Source: Lates calcarifer (Eukaryota > Chordata > Actinopteri > Centropomidae). Taken from it: a DNA stretch of 64,000 nt. The notes under the pieces are model-generated. The model was not told where the DNA came from and made no database searches. It saw nothing but the letters and a program-made list of their open reading frames with translations. Within the stretch, counting starts at the first letter, position 1; each line of letters begins with the position of its first letter. Of this stretch, positions 38,801-45,124 are shown piece after piece. The DNA is taken from assembly GCF_001640805.2 (NCBI RefSeq), contig NC_066850.1, forward strand, positions 7,364,556 through 7,428,555, in the 5' to 3' direction. The position numbers and the translations under genes are program-made.

Positions 38801-41791
38801 GACTCAGTGATGGTGACGGTAAGGCATACATGTGTGTGTACATTCATGATAGTGTTGATGCATGGATGTCAAACACACTAATACACATATTTTTTGTTAT
38901 TTAAAGGCTGAAAAGCTCAAAACGGTTTTAGCATATCTGTTCGGAAAGCTTCAGACTGTTTCAAATCTTTGCTCATTTTCCTCATTCCTCCTTCCTGCCT
39001 GTGATGTGGTGAGTCATGTAATTATGACTAATACAGAGGTGCAAAGATAACCTTAAAAGGCTAGAAAGACTTGAGGTTCACTATCTCATTCTCACCTTTA
39101 CAACAAAGACTGAGGCTTAGTACACACACACACACACAGAGAGAGGAACACATTAATACATTTACATTTATCTGAACTCTTTCTTCATTTCTTTTTATCA
39201 ACTGCTCTCAGGCTTTTTGTGTCAGTGTGTCTCACTCTTTGACACACACTCACACACACAGGCTACCCTAACCATTTGCCAGGGTCTTGTTGACCCAGCT
39301 TTCAAAACTGTCATTTCCATTCAGTTGCCAAGGCAACAACTGGACAGGCAGAGCTCCTTATAACTTCTCCCCATCCTTGTTAAACAAATAAATGTGATTG
39401 CTTGCGAGCCATGTTTGACATTACTCATCATGGGAGTACACTTAGTGTCCAGTAGAGGGCGGTCTCATAGAGGAGATGGGAGAACAGGGATACTAGGAGC
39501 AAGACTAGAATGGACATTGAATTTTTGTAGCTGTGAAACAAAATTAATATTATTAATATTAATATTATTATTATTATTATTATCTATATGTAGTGTATTA
39601 TTTACTTCATAATGACTGACTTAATTTGTGTTTGTGTGTGTGTGTGTGTGTATTTAGGTAAATCCCAGGTAATGGGGGAAATAAAGATCGCTCTGAAGAA
39701 GGAGATGAAGACTGAGGGTGAGCACCTGGTCCTTGAGATTCTTCAGTGTCGTAACATCACCTACAAGTTCAAGACTCCAGACCACCTGCCTGGTAATGGA
39801 CAATAACTTAACTACACACATGACAGCACACATGCACCTTCACATTTACACTCGCATACACACAAGAACTGACTTTGATAAGGTCTCAACATGCAGTCTC
39901 CTCACAATTTTATGTGATACATATCATTTTTGAAGTTGACAGCTGGGAAGCCCACACAAACACTTGTTTAGAAAGACTGGCATCTGACATGCCATGAAAT
40001 CCCAGCCAGCTTTTCTAGATGCCAAGCCACACGATGTGTGATAGTGTTTTCTAGCCAACATTCCCTTGGAAAGCAGCATTGGACATATATTTACCTACCC
40101 TTCAATCATATATGTACTATATGTGCAAGGTTACGGGCACTATAAAGAGAAGAGTAGCTCACAGATGAATACATACAACTGCAACTTTGACTATCACCAG
40201 CAGTGGATGGATTTCAAGAGAAATGCCAAGAGACAACGCTGAGAAGAGAGCGAAAATTACAGACAGTAACTCTCACATTTGTCTTACTTCAAATCTAATA
40301 TGCAGTTTTCAAGTTTTTTTTTTTTTTCATTTTTACACATTTACTGTATTAATTTGTATAGTAAAGTTTTAGAACTGACAAACTGAAAGCTGTAAAACAT
40401 CCTGATATTACAATTCATCACTATTTTATAGACAAATTATATTTAATTTGTTTATTTAATTATATTTTATTTTGTTAATATTACAAAGACTGGACATACG
40501 TGTCTCTGGTGCACACAGTCAACTCAGGCTTCTCTTTCACAGATTGCCACCCACCTTGCTGCCTCTTCATAATGTTTACATCCTAATACCCAAGCTGCCT
40601 GCCACTTGTTTAATTTGCATTTGCTTCCAGATGGGATCTGCATACAAAACTTTATTTCCATCGACATCCAGTATGCGGCTGTTCTGCAGTAAAGAATCTG
40701 CCACATGGACTCATAATATTAACATTTTATTGTGAATGTGGCTATGCTCATCTGTACCTGTTGGGTGATTGGAGTTTGTTTTCTGCTTGTTATGTGGTTT
40801 TGACTTCCTAAACCAATGTGAGTGAGTGTTCAGAGTTACAGCTGTCTTGTTGCCCTCTACTGGCTGGTTGCAGAAAAATATGGAACTCCACCCACCTTGA
40901 ATAGCAATAACTACAGTCCTCTTTTTACTGTGAAAAAAAATCAGTGTCTGAATACAGTATGGCTATAGGGTGCATGCTTGCATAATTATGCATGAAGGCA
41001 TTTCTGTTCTGTTTCTGTGATTTTATTTATTATATCATTAAACACTATAAACATGAAAAAATGTGGAAAACTTATGCACGAAACATGAGTCGGATATGAC
41101 ATAGCAAAATTACATCCACACACATACGACATACAGTACCTGAAAAATATCGTGGAACAATAAGTGATAGAAGAAGATAAGAAGATAGAAGATAAAGGGC
41201 TTTGGACTCATGATGTTAGCTTTACAATGATGTGTGTGTGTTTGTGTGTGTGCGTCCACAGATCTTTATGTGAAGCTATATGTAGTAAACATTGCCACCC
41301 AGAAAAGGATAATCAAGAAGAAGACCAGAGTGTGTCGCCATGACCGAGAACCATCTTTCAACGAAACCTTCCGCTTCTGTATGAACCCCACCGGACACTC
41401 TCTACAGGTAAACTCACCCTCAGTTCCTCACACACACACACACATAGATTTTAAGAATATGGACAATCTGTAATCATACAAACAGCAAAAGAAATGTATT
41501 GACTTTTAGGGAAATACACTTTCTTGCTAAGAATTAGATGATTTGTATGGTAAATATGATGCTAGATTCAGTATTTCCTCAAGAGTAACCTGGTGGATTC
41601 CTTTGAATTGCTTAGTCATGAGACATGTTCTTCATGGTTTTCTCCAGCTTTTCCTGGTATCCAATGGTGGCAAGTTTGTGAAGAAGACCCTGATCGGGGA
41701 GGCCTACGTCTGGCTAGACAAAGTCGACCTTCGCAAGCGAGTGGTGAGCTGGCACAAGCTGCTCGCCAGCACCGCCCAGATCCACTCATAG
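9229..41791 (+). CDS. pclo: Protein piccolo, C-terminal part (23 coding exons joined)
   Basis: Presynaptic active-zone cytomatrix scaffold. Joined exons: 9229-11865, 12084-16188, 16536-18079, 19646-21716, 24147-24229, 24456-24531, 25838-25963, 29006-29114, 29478-29542, 29984-30162, 30472-30522, 30655-30785, 32902-32928, 33993-34086, 34646-34717, 34806-35052, 35680-35952, 37129-37317, 38422-38563, 38757-38818, 39658-39792, 41262-41407, 41648-41791. Every junction is phase-compatible and the total is 12,708 nt, 4,235 residues plus stop. Domain order is zinc-finger end, Glu/Pro-rich region, homology segments, coiled coils, PDZ, C2A, linker, C2B. Bassoon, the paralogue, has no PDZ or C2 domains, which decides for piccolo. 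Exons before 9229 (N-terminus, first zinc finger) lie outside. The a or b teleost copy cannot be assigned. Exon borders are read by eye from splice sites and remembered piccolo protein. Confidence 0.95.
9649..9924 (+). repeat. pclo: Protein-coding tandem repeat, unit 38-39 residues
   Basis: Two full units and one partial unit: 9649-9765 (39 codons), 9766-9879 (38 codons), then a partial unit from 9880. Each starts IP[AP][VI][EQ]QQQ and ends with an EPSN..[DE]QQ.Q.ATV.E phrase. It lies in the Glu/Gln-rich disordered part of the exon. Confidence 0.85.
11866..12083 (+). other. pclo: Short piccolo intron (218 nt)
   Basis: AT-rich, with in-frame stops in the upstream reading frame and an acceptor caatccaacag ending at 12083. 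Its length is not a multiple of three, so retention would truncate the protein after 18 extra residues plus stop. Confidence 0.8.
12084..16188 (+). CDS. pclo: Piccolo exon: Piccolo/Bassoon homology region, SH3-ligand prolines
   Basis: 4,105 nt, phase 0 to phase 1. Reading in order: acidic Ser-rich segments with [15 protein letters not shown] (about 12445-12485), a highly acidic tract (13045-13110), then three AYEEIM-type repeats at about 13443-13490, 13647-13690 and 13833-13870. Next come proline-rich [14 protein letters not shown] and PPIAPKP motifs (about 14265-14620) suited to SH3 partners such as Abp1. The last third carries many VDLS/VDLT motifs. The start is fixed by the acceptor caacag|gtg, and the end by gatgcag|gtcagt at 16188. 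The frame runs on to a stop at 16257-16259, but the split glycine codon joins cleanly to 16536. Confidence 0.93.
16189..16535 (+). other. pclo: Short piccolo intron (347 nt)
   Basis: Donor gtcagt, acceptor ttttgacag. It contains a long interrupted T tract (about 16311-16330). The T-rich frames give hydrophobic Phe-rich ORFs that are artefacts. Confidence 0.85.
16536..18079 (+). CDS. pclo: Piccolo exon: first coiled coil and QTD motifs
   Basis: 1,544 nt, phase 1 to phase 0. It begins with the split Gly then [12 protein letters not shown] Ser/Thr-rich stretch leads to a long Glu/Gln coiled coil (about 17040-17350, heptad-like [18 protein letters not shown]...), matching the conserved Piccolo/Bassoon coiled-coil segment. 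Three [CVI]QTD motifs follow at 17441-17458, 17531-17548 and 17663-17680. The tail is rich in SP dipeptides (probable proline-directed phosphorylation). Donor act|gtgagt is at 18079/18080. The frame extends 12 codons into the intron before a stop. Confidence 0.93.
18080..19645 (+). other. pclo: Piccolo intron with a decayed SINE-like fragment
   Basis: No coding exon is seen. About 18430-18560 reads like a decayed tRNA-related fish repeat ('ggcttagtggttagcatttc', 'gccccacagcaagaa'). The rest is AT-rich. The acceptor is ttttcctgcag at 19645. Confidence 0.75.
18430..18560 (+). mobile_element. Degenerate tRNA-related SINE fragment
   Basis: A-box-like 'ggcttagtggttagc' followed by 'cccacagcaagaa', as in fish SINEs that continue with a B box and 'gcatgttctcc'. 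Here only 'gcatgctctcttcatgtttgc' is left of that part. It is old and truncated, and its borders are approximate. Confidence 0.45.
19646..21716 (+). CDS. pclo: Piccolo exon: ELKS/CAST-binding coiled coil and Tyr/Ser/Gln-rich region
   Basis: 2,071 nt, phase 0 to phase 1. After [16 protein letters not shown] comes an almost unbroken charged coiled coil (about 19795-20005: [20 protein letters not shown]... to [15 protein letters not shown] end). This is the segment conserved between piccolo and bassoon that in mammals contacts ELKS/CAST-type active-zone proteins. The remainder is a long Ser/Tyr/Gln-rich region with repeated SxxYLGST-like phrases. It ends TMSDSE with donor gaag|gtaaaa at 21716/21717. 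Mammalian piccolo continues [20 protein letters not shown], exactly as the next exon here. Confidence 0.93.
21717..24146 (+). other. pclo: Piccolo intron, AT-rich
   Basis: No exon or recognised repeat is seen. It is strongly AT-rich throughout. The acceptor is a T-rich tract then ctgaag at 24146. Confidence 0.75.
24147..24229 (+). CDS. pclo: Piccolo exon: conserved [15 protein letters not shown] segment
   Basis: 83 nt, phase 1 to phase 0. It completes an Ala codon and reads [20 protein letters not shown]..., nearly identical to the mammalian segment as I recall it. It ends with cag|gtgaaa. In mammals this position is followed by a long disordered His/Gln/Pro-rich stretch; here the reconstructed protein passes directly to the pre-PDZ exon. 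Confidence 0.88.
24456..24531 (+). CDS. pclo: Piccolo exon: start of PDZ domain
   Basis: 76 nt, phase 0 to phase 1. Translation is [25 protein letters not shown] then a split Gly. It supplies the first beta strand leading into the PDZ. The acceptor is accacag and the donor ctcag|gtaaag. Confidence 0.88.
24532..25837 (+). other. pclo: Piccolo intron within the PDZ-coding region
   Basis: No additional exon is seen and the sequence is AT-rich. The acceptor is aaccataaacag at 25837. Confidence 0.75.
25838..25963 (+). CDS. pclo: Piccolo exon: PDZ carboxylate-binding loop
   Basis: 126 nt, phase 1 to phase 1. It encodes [20 protein letters not shown] and continues to [20 protein letters not shown] is the PDZ ligand C-terminus binding loop. 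In mammals the piccolo PDZ binds the cAMP sensor Epac2 (cAMP-GEFII) and RIM2. Donor aag|gtaagc is a near-consensus site. Confidence 0.93.
26035..26440. repeat. Foldback-type interspersed repeat, copy 1
   Basis: The left part carries 'ttgccaagagtcagatga', 'attgatacctttctcat' and 'agtggaaacagcta'. The right part carries the opposite-orientation phrases, 'gttacctgaggacagagcc' and 'cagtcttcatgctaagct'. The same phrases recur near 50235-50790, 57870-58180 and 60165-60610, so this is a multi-copy element with inverted arms and no ORF. Borders are approximate. Confidence 0.6.
26579..26629. repeat. TA/TATAC-type microsatellite
   Basis: Alternating tatata and tatatac units, imperfect. Confidence 0.85.
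29006..29114 (+). CDS. pclo: Piccolo exon: PDZ second half
   Basis: 109 nt, phase 1 to phase 2. Encodes [19 protein letters not shown] then [17 protein letters not shown]. The 'VLEWNG' strand and the 'TYEEVQGLV' helix are typical of this PDZ. The acceptor is tgtatag, the donor aga ct|gtgagt. Confidence 0.92.
29115..29477 (+). other. pclo: Piccolo intron (363 nt)
   Basis: T-rich, nothing else recognised. Confidence 0.8.
29478..29542 (+). CDS. pclo: Piccolo exon: end of [12 protein letters not shown] segment
   Basis: 65 nt, phase 2 to phase 1. Encodes [20 protein letters not shown]. The acceptor is gtttttcag and the donor aaag|gtgact. It is the spacer between PDZ and C2A. Confidence 0.88.
29543..29983 (+). 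other. pclo: Piccolo intron (441 nt)
   Basis: Pyrimidine-rich first half. An open frame here (to 29886) is hydrophobic by base composition only. The acceptor is ccctatag. Confidence 0.8.
29984..30162 (+). CDS. pclo: Piccolo exon: pre-C2A linker, ends at a GC splice donor
   Basis: 179 nt, phase 1 to phase 0. Encodes [20 protein letters not shown] then a Ser/Pro-rich stretch ending [10 protein letters not shown]. Mammalian piccolo has the same [20 protein letters not shown] segment and a KKxxxSSK end before SHPITGEIQ. No GT fits at this point; the border is aag|gcgagt at 30162/30163, a GC donor with otherwise good consensus. Confidence 0.85.
30163..30471 (+). other. pclo: Piccolo GC-AG intron (309 nt)
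   Basis: Donor gcgagt, acceptor actcttacag. Nothing else recognised. Confidence 0.75.
30472..30522 (+). CDS. pclo: Piccolo exon: short pre-C2A exon
   Basis: 51 nt, phase 0 to phase 0. Encodes [17 protein letters not shown], matching the mammalian SHPITGEIQ that leads straight into C2A. Being in-phase, it could also be skipped, though conservation of SHPI.GEIQ argues it is normally used. Confidence 0.85.
30655..30785 (+). CDS. pclo: Piccolo exon: C2A domain, first half
   Basis: 131 nt, phase 0 to phase 2. Encodes [19 protein letters not shown] then [25 protein letters not shown]. The Asp residues of DNNGYSDP form calcium loop 1. C2A of piccolo binds calcium with low affinity and high specificity and drives dimerisation and phospholipid binding in mammals. 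Donor gg|gtgagt leaves a glycine codon open, which decides how the microexon is read. Confidence 0.94.
30786..32901 (+). other. pclo: Piccolo intron before the microexon
   Basis: No other exon seen. It contains an AT-rich first part, a T run (about 31487-31515) and a C/A-rich stretch (about 32690-32850). The acceptor is gaccccctcag at 32901. Confidence 0.75.
32902..32928 (+). CDS. pclo: Piccolo C2A microexon (27 nt, nine residues)
   Basis: Acceptor ccctcag, donor ccag|gtatgt, phase 2 to phase 2. With its neighbours it reads [18 protein letters not shown]. Skipped, the flanking exons join in frame as GRG AENKRR. Mammalian piccolo has an alternatively spliced nine-residue insert with the same VMVVQNAS sequence in C2A, which switches the calcium affinity and conformation of the domain. 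It is too short to show in ORF scans. Confidence 0.93.
32929..33992 (+). other. pclo: Piccolo intron after the microexon
   Basis: No exon recognised. Acceptor is a C-rich tract (cccctccccccag) at 33992. Confidence 0.75.
33993..34086 (+). CDS. pclo: Piccolo exon: C2A domain, middle
   Basis: 94 nt, phase 2 to phase 0. Encodes [20 protein letters not shown] then [11 protein letters not shown]. The Lys/Arg-rich strand and SLNPEWNQT are hallmark C2 beta strands. Donor cag|gtactg. Confidence 0.93.
34087..34645 (+). other. pclo: Piccolo intron (559 nt)
   Basis: A stretch resembling half of a REST/NRSF element lies at about 34179-34199. Otherwise AT-rich with no exon. Confidence 0.75.
34646..34717 (+). 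CDS. pclo: Piccolo exon: C2A calcium loop 3
   Basis: 72 nt, phase 0 to phase 0. Encodes [20 protein letters not shown] then FLGE. The Asp residues of WDYD and SSND form the second calcium-ligand set, so C2A keeps the residues expected for calcium binding. Confidence 0.93.
34806..35052 (+). CDS. pclo: Piccolo exon: end of C2A and Ser/His-rich linker
   Basis: 247 nt, phase 0 to phase 1. Encodes [20 protein letters not shown] then a Ser/His-rich linker, ending [17 protein letters not shown]. Mammalian piccolo has [17 protein letters not shown] here. The donor is aagg|gtagga. Confidence 0.92.
35053..35679 (+). other. pclo: Piccolo intron (627 nt), pyrimidine-rich 5' half
   Basis: No exon. The C/T-rich half gives long but meaningless open frames. 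Confidence 0.8.
35680..35952 (+). CDS. pclo: Piccolo exon: C2A-C2B linker with polyglutamine
   Basis: 273 nt, phase 1 to phase 1. Begins [18 protein letters not shown], matching mammalian [16 protein letters not shown] Ser/His/Gln-rich stretch ends in an almost pure CAG run (about 35898-35932) then PQRLQP. Donor is ccaa|gtaaac. Mammalian piccolo also has a glutamine-containing stretch ending LRIQPTKP at this point. Reading through the donor gives six residues (SKPRRK) and a stop at 35970-35972. Confidence 0.9.
35898..35932 (+). repeat. pclo: CAG (polyglutamine) trinucleotide repeat
   Basis: Interrupted CAG run coding Gln, likely length-variable. Read antisense it would give poly-Ala, which is an artefact. 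Confidence 0.85.
35953..37128 (+). other. pclo: Piccolo intron (1.2 kb)
   Basis: Contains the possible poly(A) signal noted above. Otherwise AT-rich, turning CpG-richer after 36880. The downstream acceptor (aacacatccag) has only a weak pyrimidine tract near it, with a better C-rich stretch about 40 nt upstream. Confidence 0.7.
35968..35973 (+). promoter_or_regulatory. pclo: Candidate intronic poly(A) signal overlapping a stop codon
   Basis: AATAAA lies 16 nt past the exon donor at 35952. The in-frame TAA of the read-through form is at 35970-35972, inside the signal. T-rich DNA follows (about 36028-36060). This could terminate a short piccolo form lacking C2B. Mammalian piccolo has a documented short form without C2B; use here is inferred. 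Confidence 0.5.
37129..37317 (+). CDS. pclo: Probable piccolo cassette exon (63 residues)
   Basis: 189 nt, phase 1 to phase 1, so inclusion or skipping preserves frame. Translation starts [20 protein letters not shown] and continues with [20 protein letters not shown], ending STGG. The donor accggag|gtgaga is good, the acceptor weak. The base composition is markedly more GC-rich than the flanking intron. I do not recall an equivalent segment in mammalian piccolo: the human linker passes from LRIQPT to KPPNHRPAESS, and skipping here gives LQPT-RSSYRSS, also with QPT. It is therefore likely an alternative exon. It could instead be a chance ORF. Confidence 0.65.
37318..38421 (+). other. pclo: Piccolo intron (1.1 kb)
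   Basis: Purine-rich first part (about 37375-37500), then AT-rich. Acceptor atctctgcgcag at 38421. No other exon seen. Confidence 0.75.
38422..38563 (+). CDS. pclo: Piccolo exon: linker, [11 protein letters not shown] segment
   Basis: 142 nt, phase 1 to phase 2. Encodes [20 protein letters not shown] then [20 protein letters not shown] and AIFQVPR. It corresponds to mammalian SSVSTGSSGSSFGSGYSVDSE...IPR. GC-rich codons contrast with the flanking introns. Donor is cgatt|gtgagt. Confidence 0.88.
38757..38818 (+). CDS. pclo: Piccolo exon: linker, [10 protein letters not shown] segment
   Basis: 62 nt, phase 2 to phase 1. Reads [21 protein letters not shown]. Equivalent to mammalian RIGKMGQNGQEP..., though diverged. 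Acceptor ccatag, donor gacg|gtaagg. Confidence 0.82.
38819..39657 (+). other. pclo: Piccolo intron (839 nt) with a CTCF-like motif
   Basis: Contains CA runs (about 39123-39138 and 39243-39260), an ATT/ATTATT repeat (about 39545-39583), a TG run (39629-39650) directly before the acceptor tatttag, and a perfect CCASYAGRKGGCRS match at 39449-39462. Confidence 0.75.
39449..39462 (+). promoter_or_regulatory. CTCF-like motif, + orientation
   Basis: ccagtagagggcgg matches every position of the core consensus CCASYAGRKGGCRS. A motif match alone does not show occupancy, and some fish repeats carry such motifs. Confidence 0.4.
39658..39792 (+). CDS. pclo: Piccolo exon: C2B domain, first part
   Basis: 135 nt, phase 1 to phase 1. 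Encodes [20 protein letters not shown] then [20 protein letters not shown], ending [21 protein letters not shown] is nearly identical to mammalian piccolo C2B. Donor is cctg|gtaatg. Confidence 0.94.
39793..41261 (+). other. pclo: Piccolo intron (1.5 kb) in C2B
   Basis: AT-rich, no exon. It carries a second, minus-oriented CTCF-like motif (40850-40863) and a poly-T near 40311-40328. TG repeats precede the acceptor cgtccacag. Confidence 0.75.
40850..40863 (-). promoter_or_regulatory. CTCF-like motif, - orientation
   Basis: The minus strand reads ccagtagagggcaa, with one mismatch to CCASYAGRKGGCRS at the last position. Opposite orientation to the one at 39449. Confidence 0.3.
41262..41407 (+). 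CDS. pclo: Piccolo exon: C2B domain, middle
   Basis: 146 nt, phase 1 to phase 0. Encodes [20 protein letters not shown] then [19 protein letters not shown]. Mammalian piccolo reads [37 protein letters not shown]. The first calcium loop ([18 protein letters not shown]) lacks the usual Asp pair, consistent with a calcium-independent C2B as in RIM. Donor is cag|gtaaac. Confidence 0.95.
41408..41647 (+). other. pclo: Last piccolo intron (240 nt)
   Basis: Contains a short CA run and a fragment (about 41508-41560, 'aaatacactttcttgctaag') matching the foldback-repeat arm seen at 26035. Confidence 0.7.
41648..41791 (+). CDS. pclo: Piccolo last coding exon: end of C2B and stop
   Basis: 144 nt including stop, phase 0. 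Encodes [20 protein letters not shown] then [20 protein letters not shown] and STAQIHS, stop TAG at 41789-41791. Mammalian C2B ends WHKLL.SPTQTH, so the C-terminus is intact. The acceptor is tctccag. Confidence 0.95.
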   Translation, partial: LFLVSNGGKFVKKTLIGEAYVWLDKVDLRKRVVSWHKLLASTAQIHS

Positions 41792-42197
41792 AAGAAGACT
41801 TGAAAAAATAAAAAATAAAAAACTAAACCTGAGCAGGTACAAGGAGGTTTCCGACATCTGGGGACGCTTAGGTCTAACATCTGTAACACTGATCCACTCT
41901 TGCAGGGTGGGAGGAAAGGGTGGTTTTTGGGTACGGGATGGGACAAAATATCTCTTTCTTCGATTTTTGTTTCAGGGCTTGAGTTTTGGATGGTGAAAAA
42001 GAAGAGTTATGGTGATGATTTCTGTCATGCGGGAAGTTTGGAGGAAGAATTAATGTGTTTACAGGAAATTAACACATGTTTACAGGACATAATGTGTATA
42101 GCAGTGTAGCTGGGGGCTGGGGGGCTGAGAAGAACACAAGTGCTGAGTTCGGAGGTCAAGTGCGGAATCAACCAGGTATTACACACTTTTAATTCAC

Positions 42198-42219
42198 AAA
42201 CACACACACACACACACAC
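42198..42219. repeat. CA microsatellite
   Basis: About eleven CA units in the piccolo 3'UTR. Confidence 0.8.
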
Positions 42220-44960
42220 GTGTACACAGTTATTTATGACAAGTTTACACAGTCACTCACACAGAAGAGAAATTTTAATTCTAATAGATACAGGGAATGG
42301 ACACACTTGTAGATCAAATTTTATTTATTTAGATGTTTTATCCATGAAAGGTTTTTCCTCATTTCTTTATTATGACCCACAGAGTTTTATTGATTTACAA
42401 AGCATTTTGAGAATGAAATATTGAAGACTCCCCTATGGAGACCTCTTATTTATTTTTGTATTATGATATTAGCATAGTGTTCTATCATTTGTCTTCTCCT
42501 CAATTATTTAAGTACTTAAAAATCTGTCCTGGAAAGGAAGCATAGTATATTTTATAACACACTACCTAGCATTCCAGTTCAAGAGGAAAAAAAAAAGATC
42601 TCAGCAAGCATGTTTTTGAATTTCTTAACAAAAACAACTACTTGTTCCCATCTTTTTTTCACCTTAAGTGTAAACTAAGTTCTATCAAATTATTGTTTGA
42701 TAAATGATAAATATGAATATATATCAAATTGGACACTATATATTGTGCGCATGAGTCTATCTATTTGGTATGCAGTGCCACATGTTCTGCACAAAAAAAA
42801 TCACCTCTAAGGTTCACCTTGTATATAGTGAAGTGTCATAGCTGGAAATGAATTATAACATATATAGATAGATATATAGATATCTTTATCACAGACAATC
42901 GAGTCTTGATGATTGTGACATAGAGGTTTTATTTACCCATGATGCCCCTTAGAATGTGAGACACCAACCGTTTGAGATTTAAGCTTTTTTTGTTTCTTTG
43001 TGAGATCCAAGCACATTACGAGTCTTACACGAGTCCTGCTTTTCGTTCGCAAGGGCAGTCAACTCACCAACGCACGCTTTTTGTGGTATTTTGCACTTTT
43101 TCCCGCTTAGAATGTAAAACAAAGCTAAAGACAAGATAGCAAGATTTTTTTTTTTCAATCAAGGTGAGGAGGTAGAGAAGCAAATAAGAATGGATGACAA
43201 CATCAGGAGGTACTGTAGCGAACAAAAGACAAATGTGCCGGAAACGATCCACGATAAAAACCACTATCATCACTCTGAGATACGACAATGCTATATTACA
43301 GTAGCATGTTGATGTTTTGTCCCAGCCTTTTTTGTCAAATCTGTGTTGTCTTGATATTACCACTTTCACTTCAAACAGCAATGTTGTGTCTTTAGATATA
43401 TATATTATGCCCATTTTGTCTCAAGAAGGGTCATCCTGAGTGCTTGTATGGGGGTCAAGGAGTGGCACAGCTGGTTCATTCACCATTTTCAGTCAAACTT
43501 AGCAGTGAAACTAAATTCAATATCTGAGTGATTTCTATGCAACATCTACTGTATAAAGGTGGTAGCTGCATCTTGACTTGCCAGACATGTGACACTTTGT
43601 GAGAGAAGAAACATTTGTATCGATTTTTCTTTTGCACTGCTGTGTTTTTATGTCCTCCTCAAAATGGTTACTGCTTTAATATGATTTTTTTAATTTAATG
43701 TATTATTTTTTATTGCTGTATGAATCTTTATTTATTGCCTGTGAGACTATTTCATATGTTGTATTATATTTGTTTACAGTACATATCAGGTGTACATATA
43801 AAAAAGTTGAGAAATTTTGTTTTTATACACAATGTAGTGCTTGTTTACAATGTTTAGAGGGCCTGAAACTCAGAGAACCAACTTTTTTGCCCTTGTGCAC
43901 GAACACACACTCACATACGGGAATTAACATGCAGAGATCCTGAACTTCACGTAGTTATGAGTCAAGATGAGAAAAAATTAACATTCCTATTCAAGTGACT
44001 CCCATCTTTTTATGCACTCCCCCTTTGAATTGTTTCATTTTCCAGTACATGTATGAGACATGACCAAAAAAAAAAAAAGAACATTGTAATCAGTGAACGT
44101 TATACCTAAAAACAATAGTAGTTTTGAGGTCAGTGTGTGTTATTTTCTTTCTCTTATTTTTATACCCATGTGCTTGTGTGTGTAGCATTTTCATACCAAG
44201 TCCATGCATGTCACTGGCTCCAATGCATATCCCTTCTTTTAAGTGTCGTCTGTCTAAAAATATCGACTTTAAAATCTCTCGTTACACACACAGAATCACA
44301 TACACACTCTGTTTCACACACACACACACAGACACACACAGATGCCGTCTCTCTATTTCCAACCTTGTAAATACATAGCTTTTTTATACTGGGTTTTGGG
44401 GAGCAATAGGTCTTTTAGCAGACAAATAAAAAAGGCGTGCGATCATAGAAGTAACAGGAAGTTGTTTTTCTCTTGATCAATGTACAGTGGATAGACTGGG
44501 AAACGACCTTACGTCTGTCTATAGGGACCCAGACTAACCCGACCCTTTACACCAAACACTAAAAGGTTTACCAGAGTCTAACCACACAGAAGTCTTGTGG
44601 AAATCTTAACAACTCAAGTAGTTGCAGGAGAATTTAAATGTGCTCACACTGGATGTTGCATGTTTCGTTGGTGGTTCATACTATTTTTGTGTCCAGATAT
44701 TATTAAAGAAAAAAAAGAATGAGGTAGAGAAAGATATAGAACAAAATGTTATAGAGGAGGAAAATTATGAGGAAAACTTATTGAAATTATCAATGATGTA
44801 TGCTGACTGTACAAAGATTATGCTTGTAAAACCTGTCTGGTTTTTCACTTGTAAGTAAACAGAAAAAAATCTACTGTCATGGTTTTGTGATTGTATACAG
44901 GAGGTATTGATAAATTATGCAAATTGTGCTGTAAAAATGGCTGTTGCCCCATGTCTAAAT

Positions 44961-44966
44961 ATTAAA
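44961..44966 (+). terminator. pclo: Candidate main poly(A) signal of piccolo
   Basis: ATTAAA followed within 20 nt by gtgtgttgttgtgt (44983-44996), a typical downstream GU-rich element. Confidence 0.5.
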
Positions 44967-45109
44967 TATGAGTACAAATGACGTGTGTTGTTGTGTATCG
45001 CCTTTGATGTGTACTGTATATTGGGTTGTGTTTACTTTTAAAACCCTCGAAGAGGAGTCCTAGCTTGTTTGTAGATATTTTACCAATGATATGCAGTACC
45101 AGGATATGA

Positions 45110-45124
45110 CCACAAGATGGCGCC
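45110..45124 (+). promoter_or_regulatory. CTCF/YY1-like motif after piccolo
   Basis: ccacaagatggcgcc resembles CTCF cores (CCAC.AG.TGGC) and also contains AAGATGGCG, the YY1 core. It is about 130 nt downstream of the predicted piccolo end. Confidence 0.35.

Larger units (their letters stand above)
41792..44980 (+). other. pclo: Piccolo 3' untranslated region (predicted)
   Basis: About 3.2 kb without coding features. Weak early AATAAA copies sit 16 nt past the stop (41807-41812, 41814-41819). AATAAA at 44425-44430 and ATTAAA at 44961-44966 are later candidates; the last is followed by a GT-rich element (44981-44997), so I place the end near 44980. T/A-rich runs and a CA microsatellite (42198-42219) lie within it. 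Extent is a prediction; no transcript evidence is available. Confidence 0.55.
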
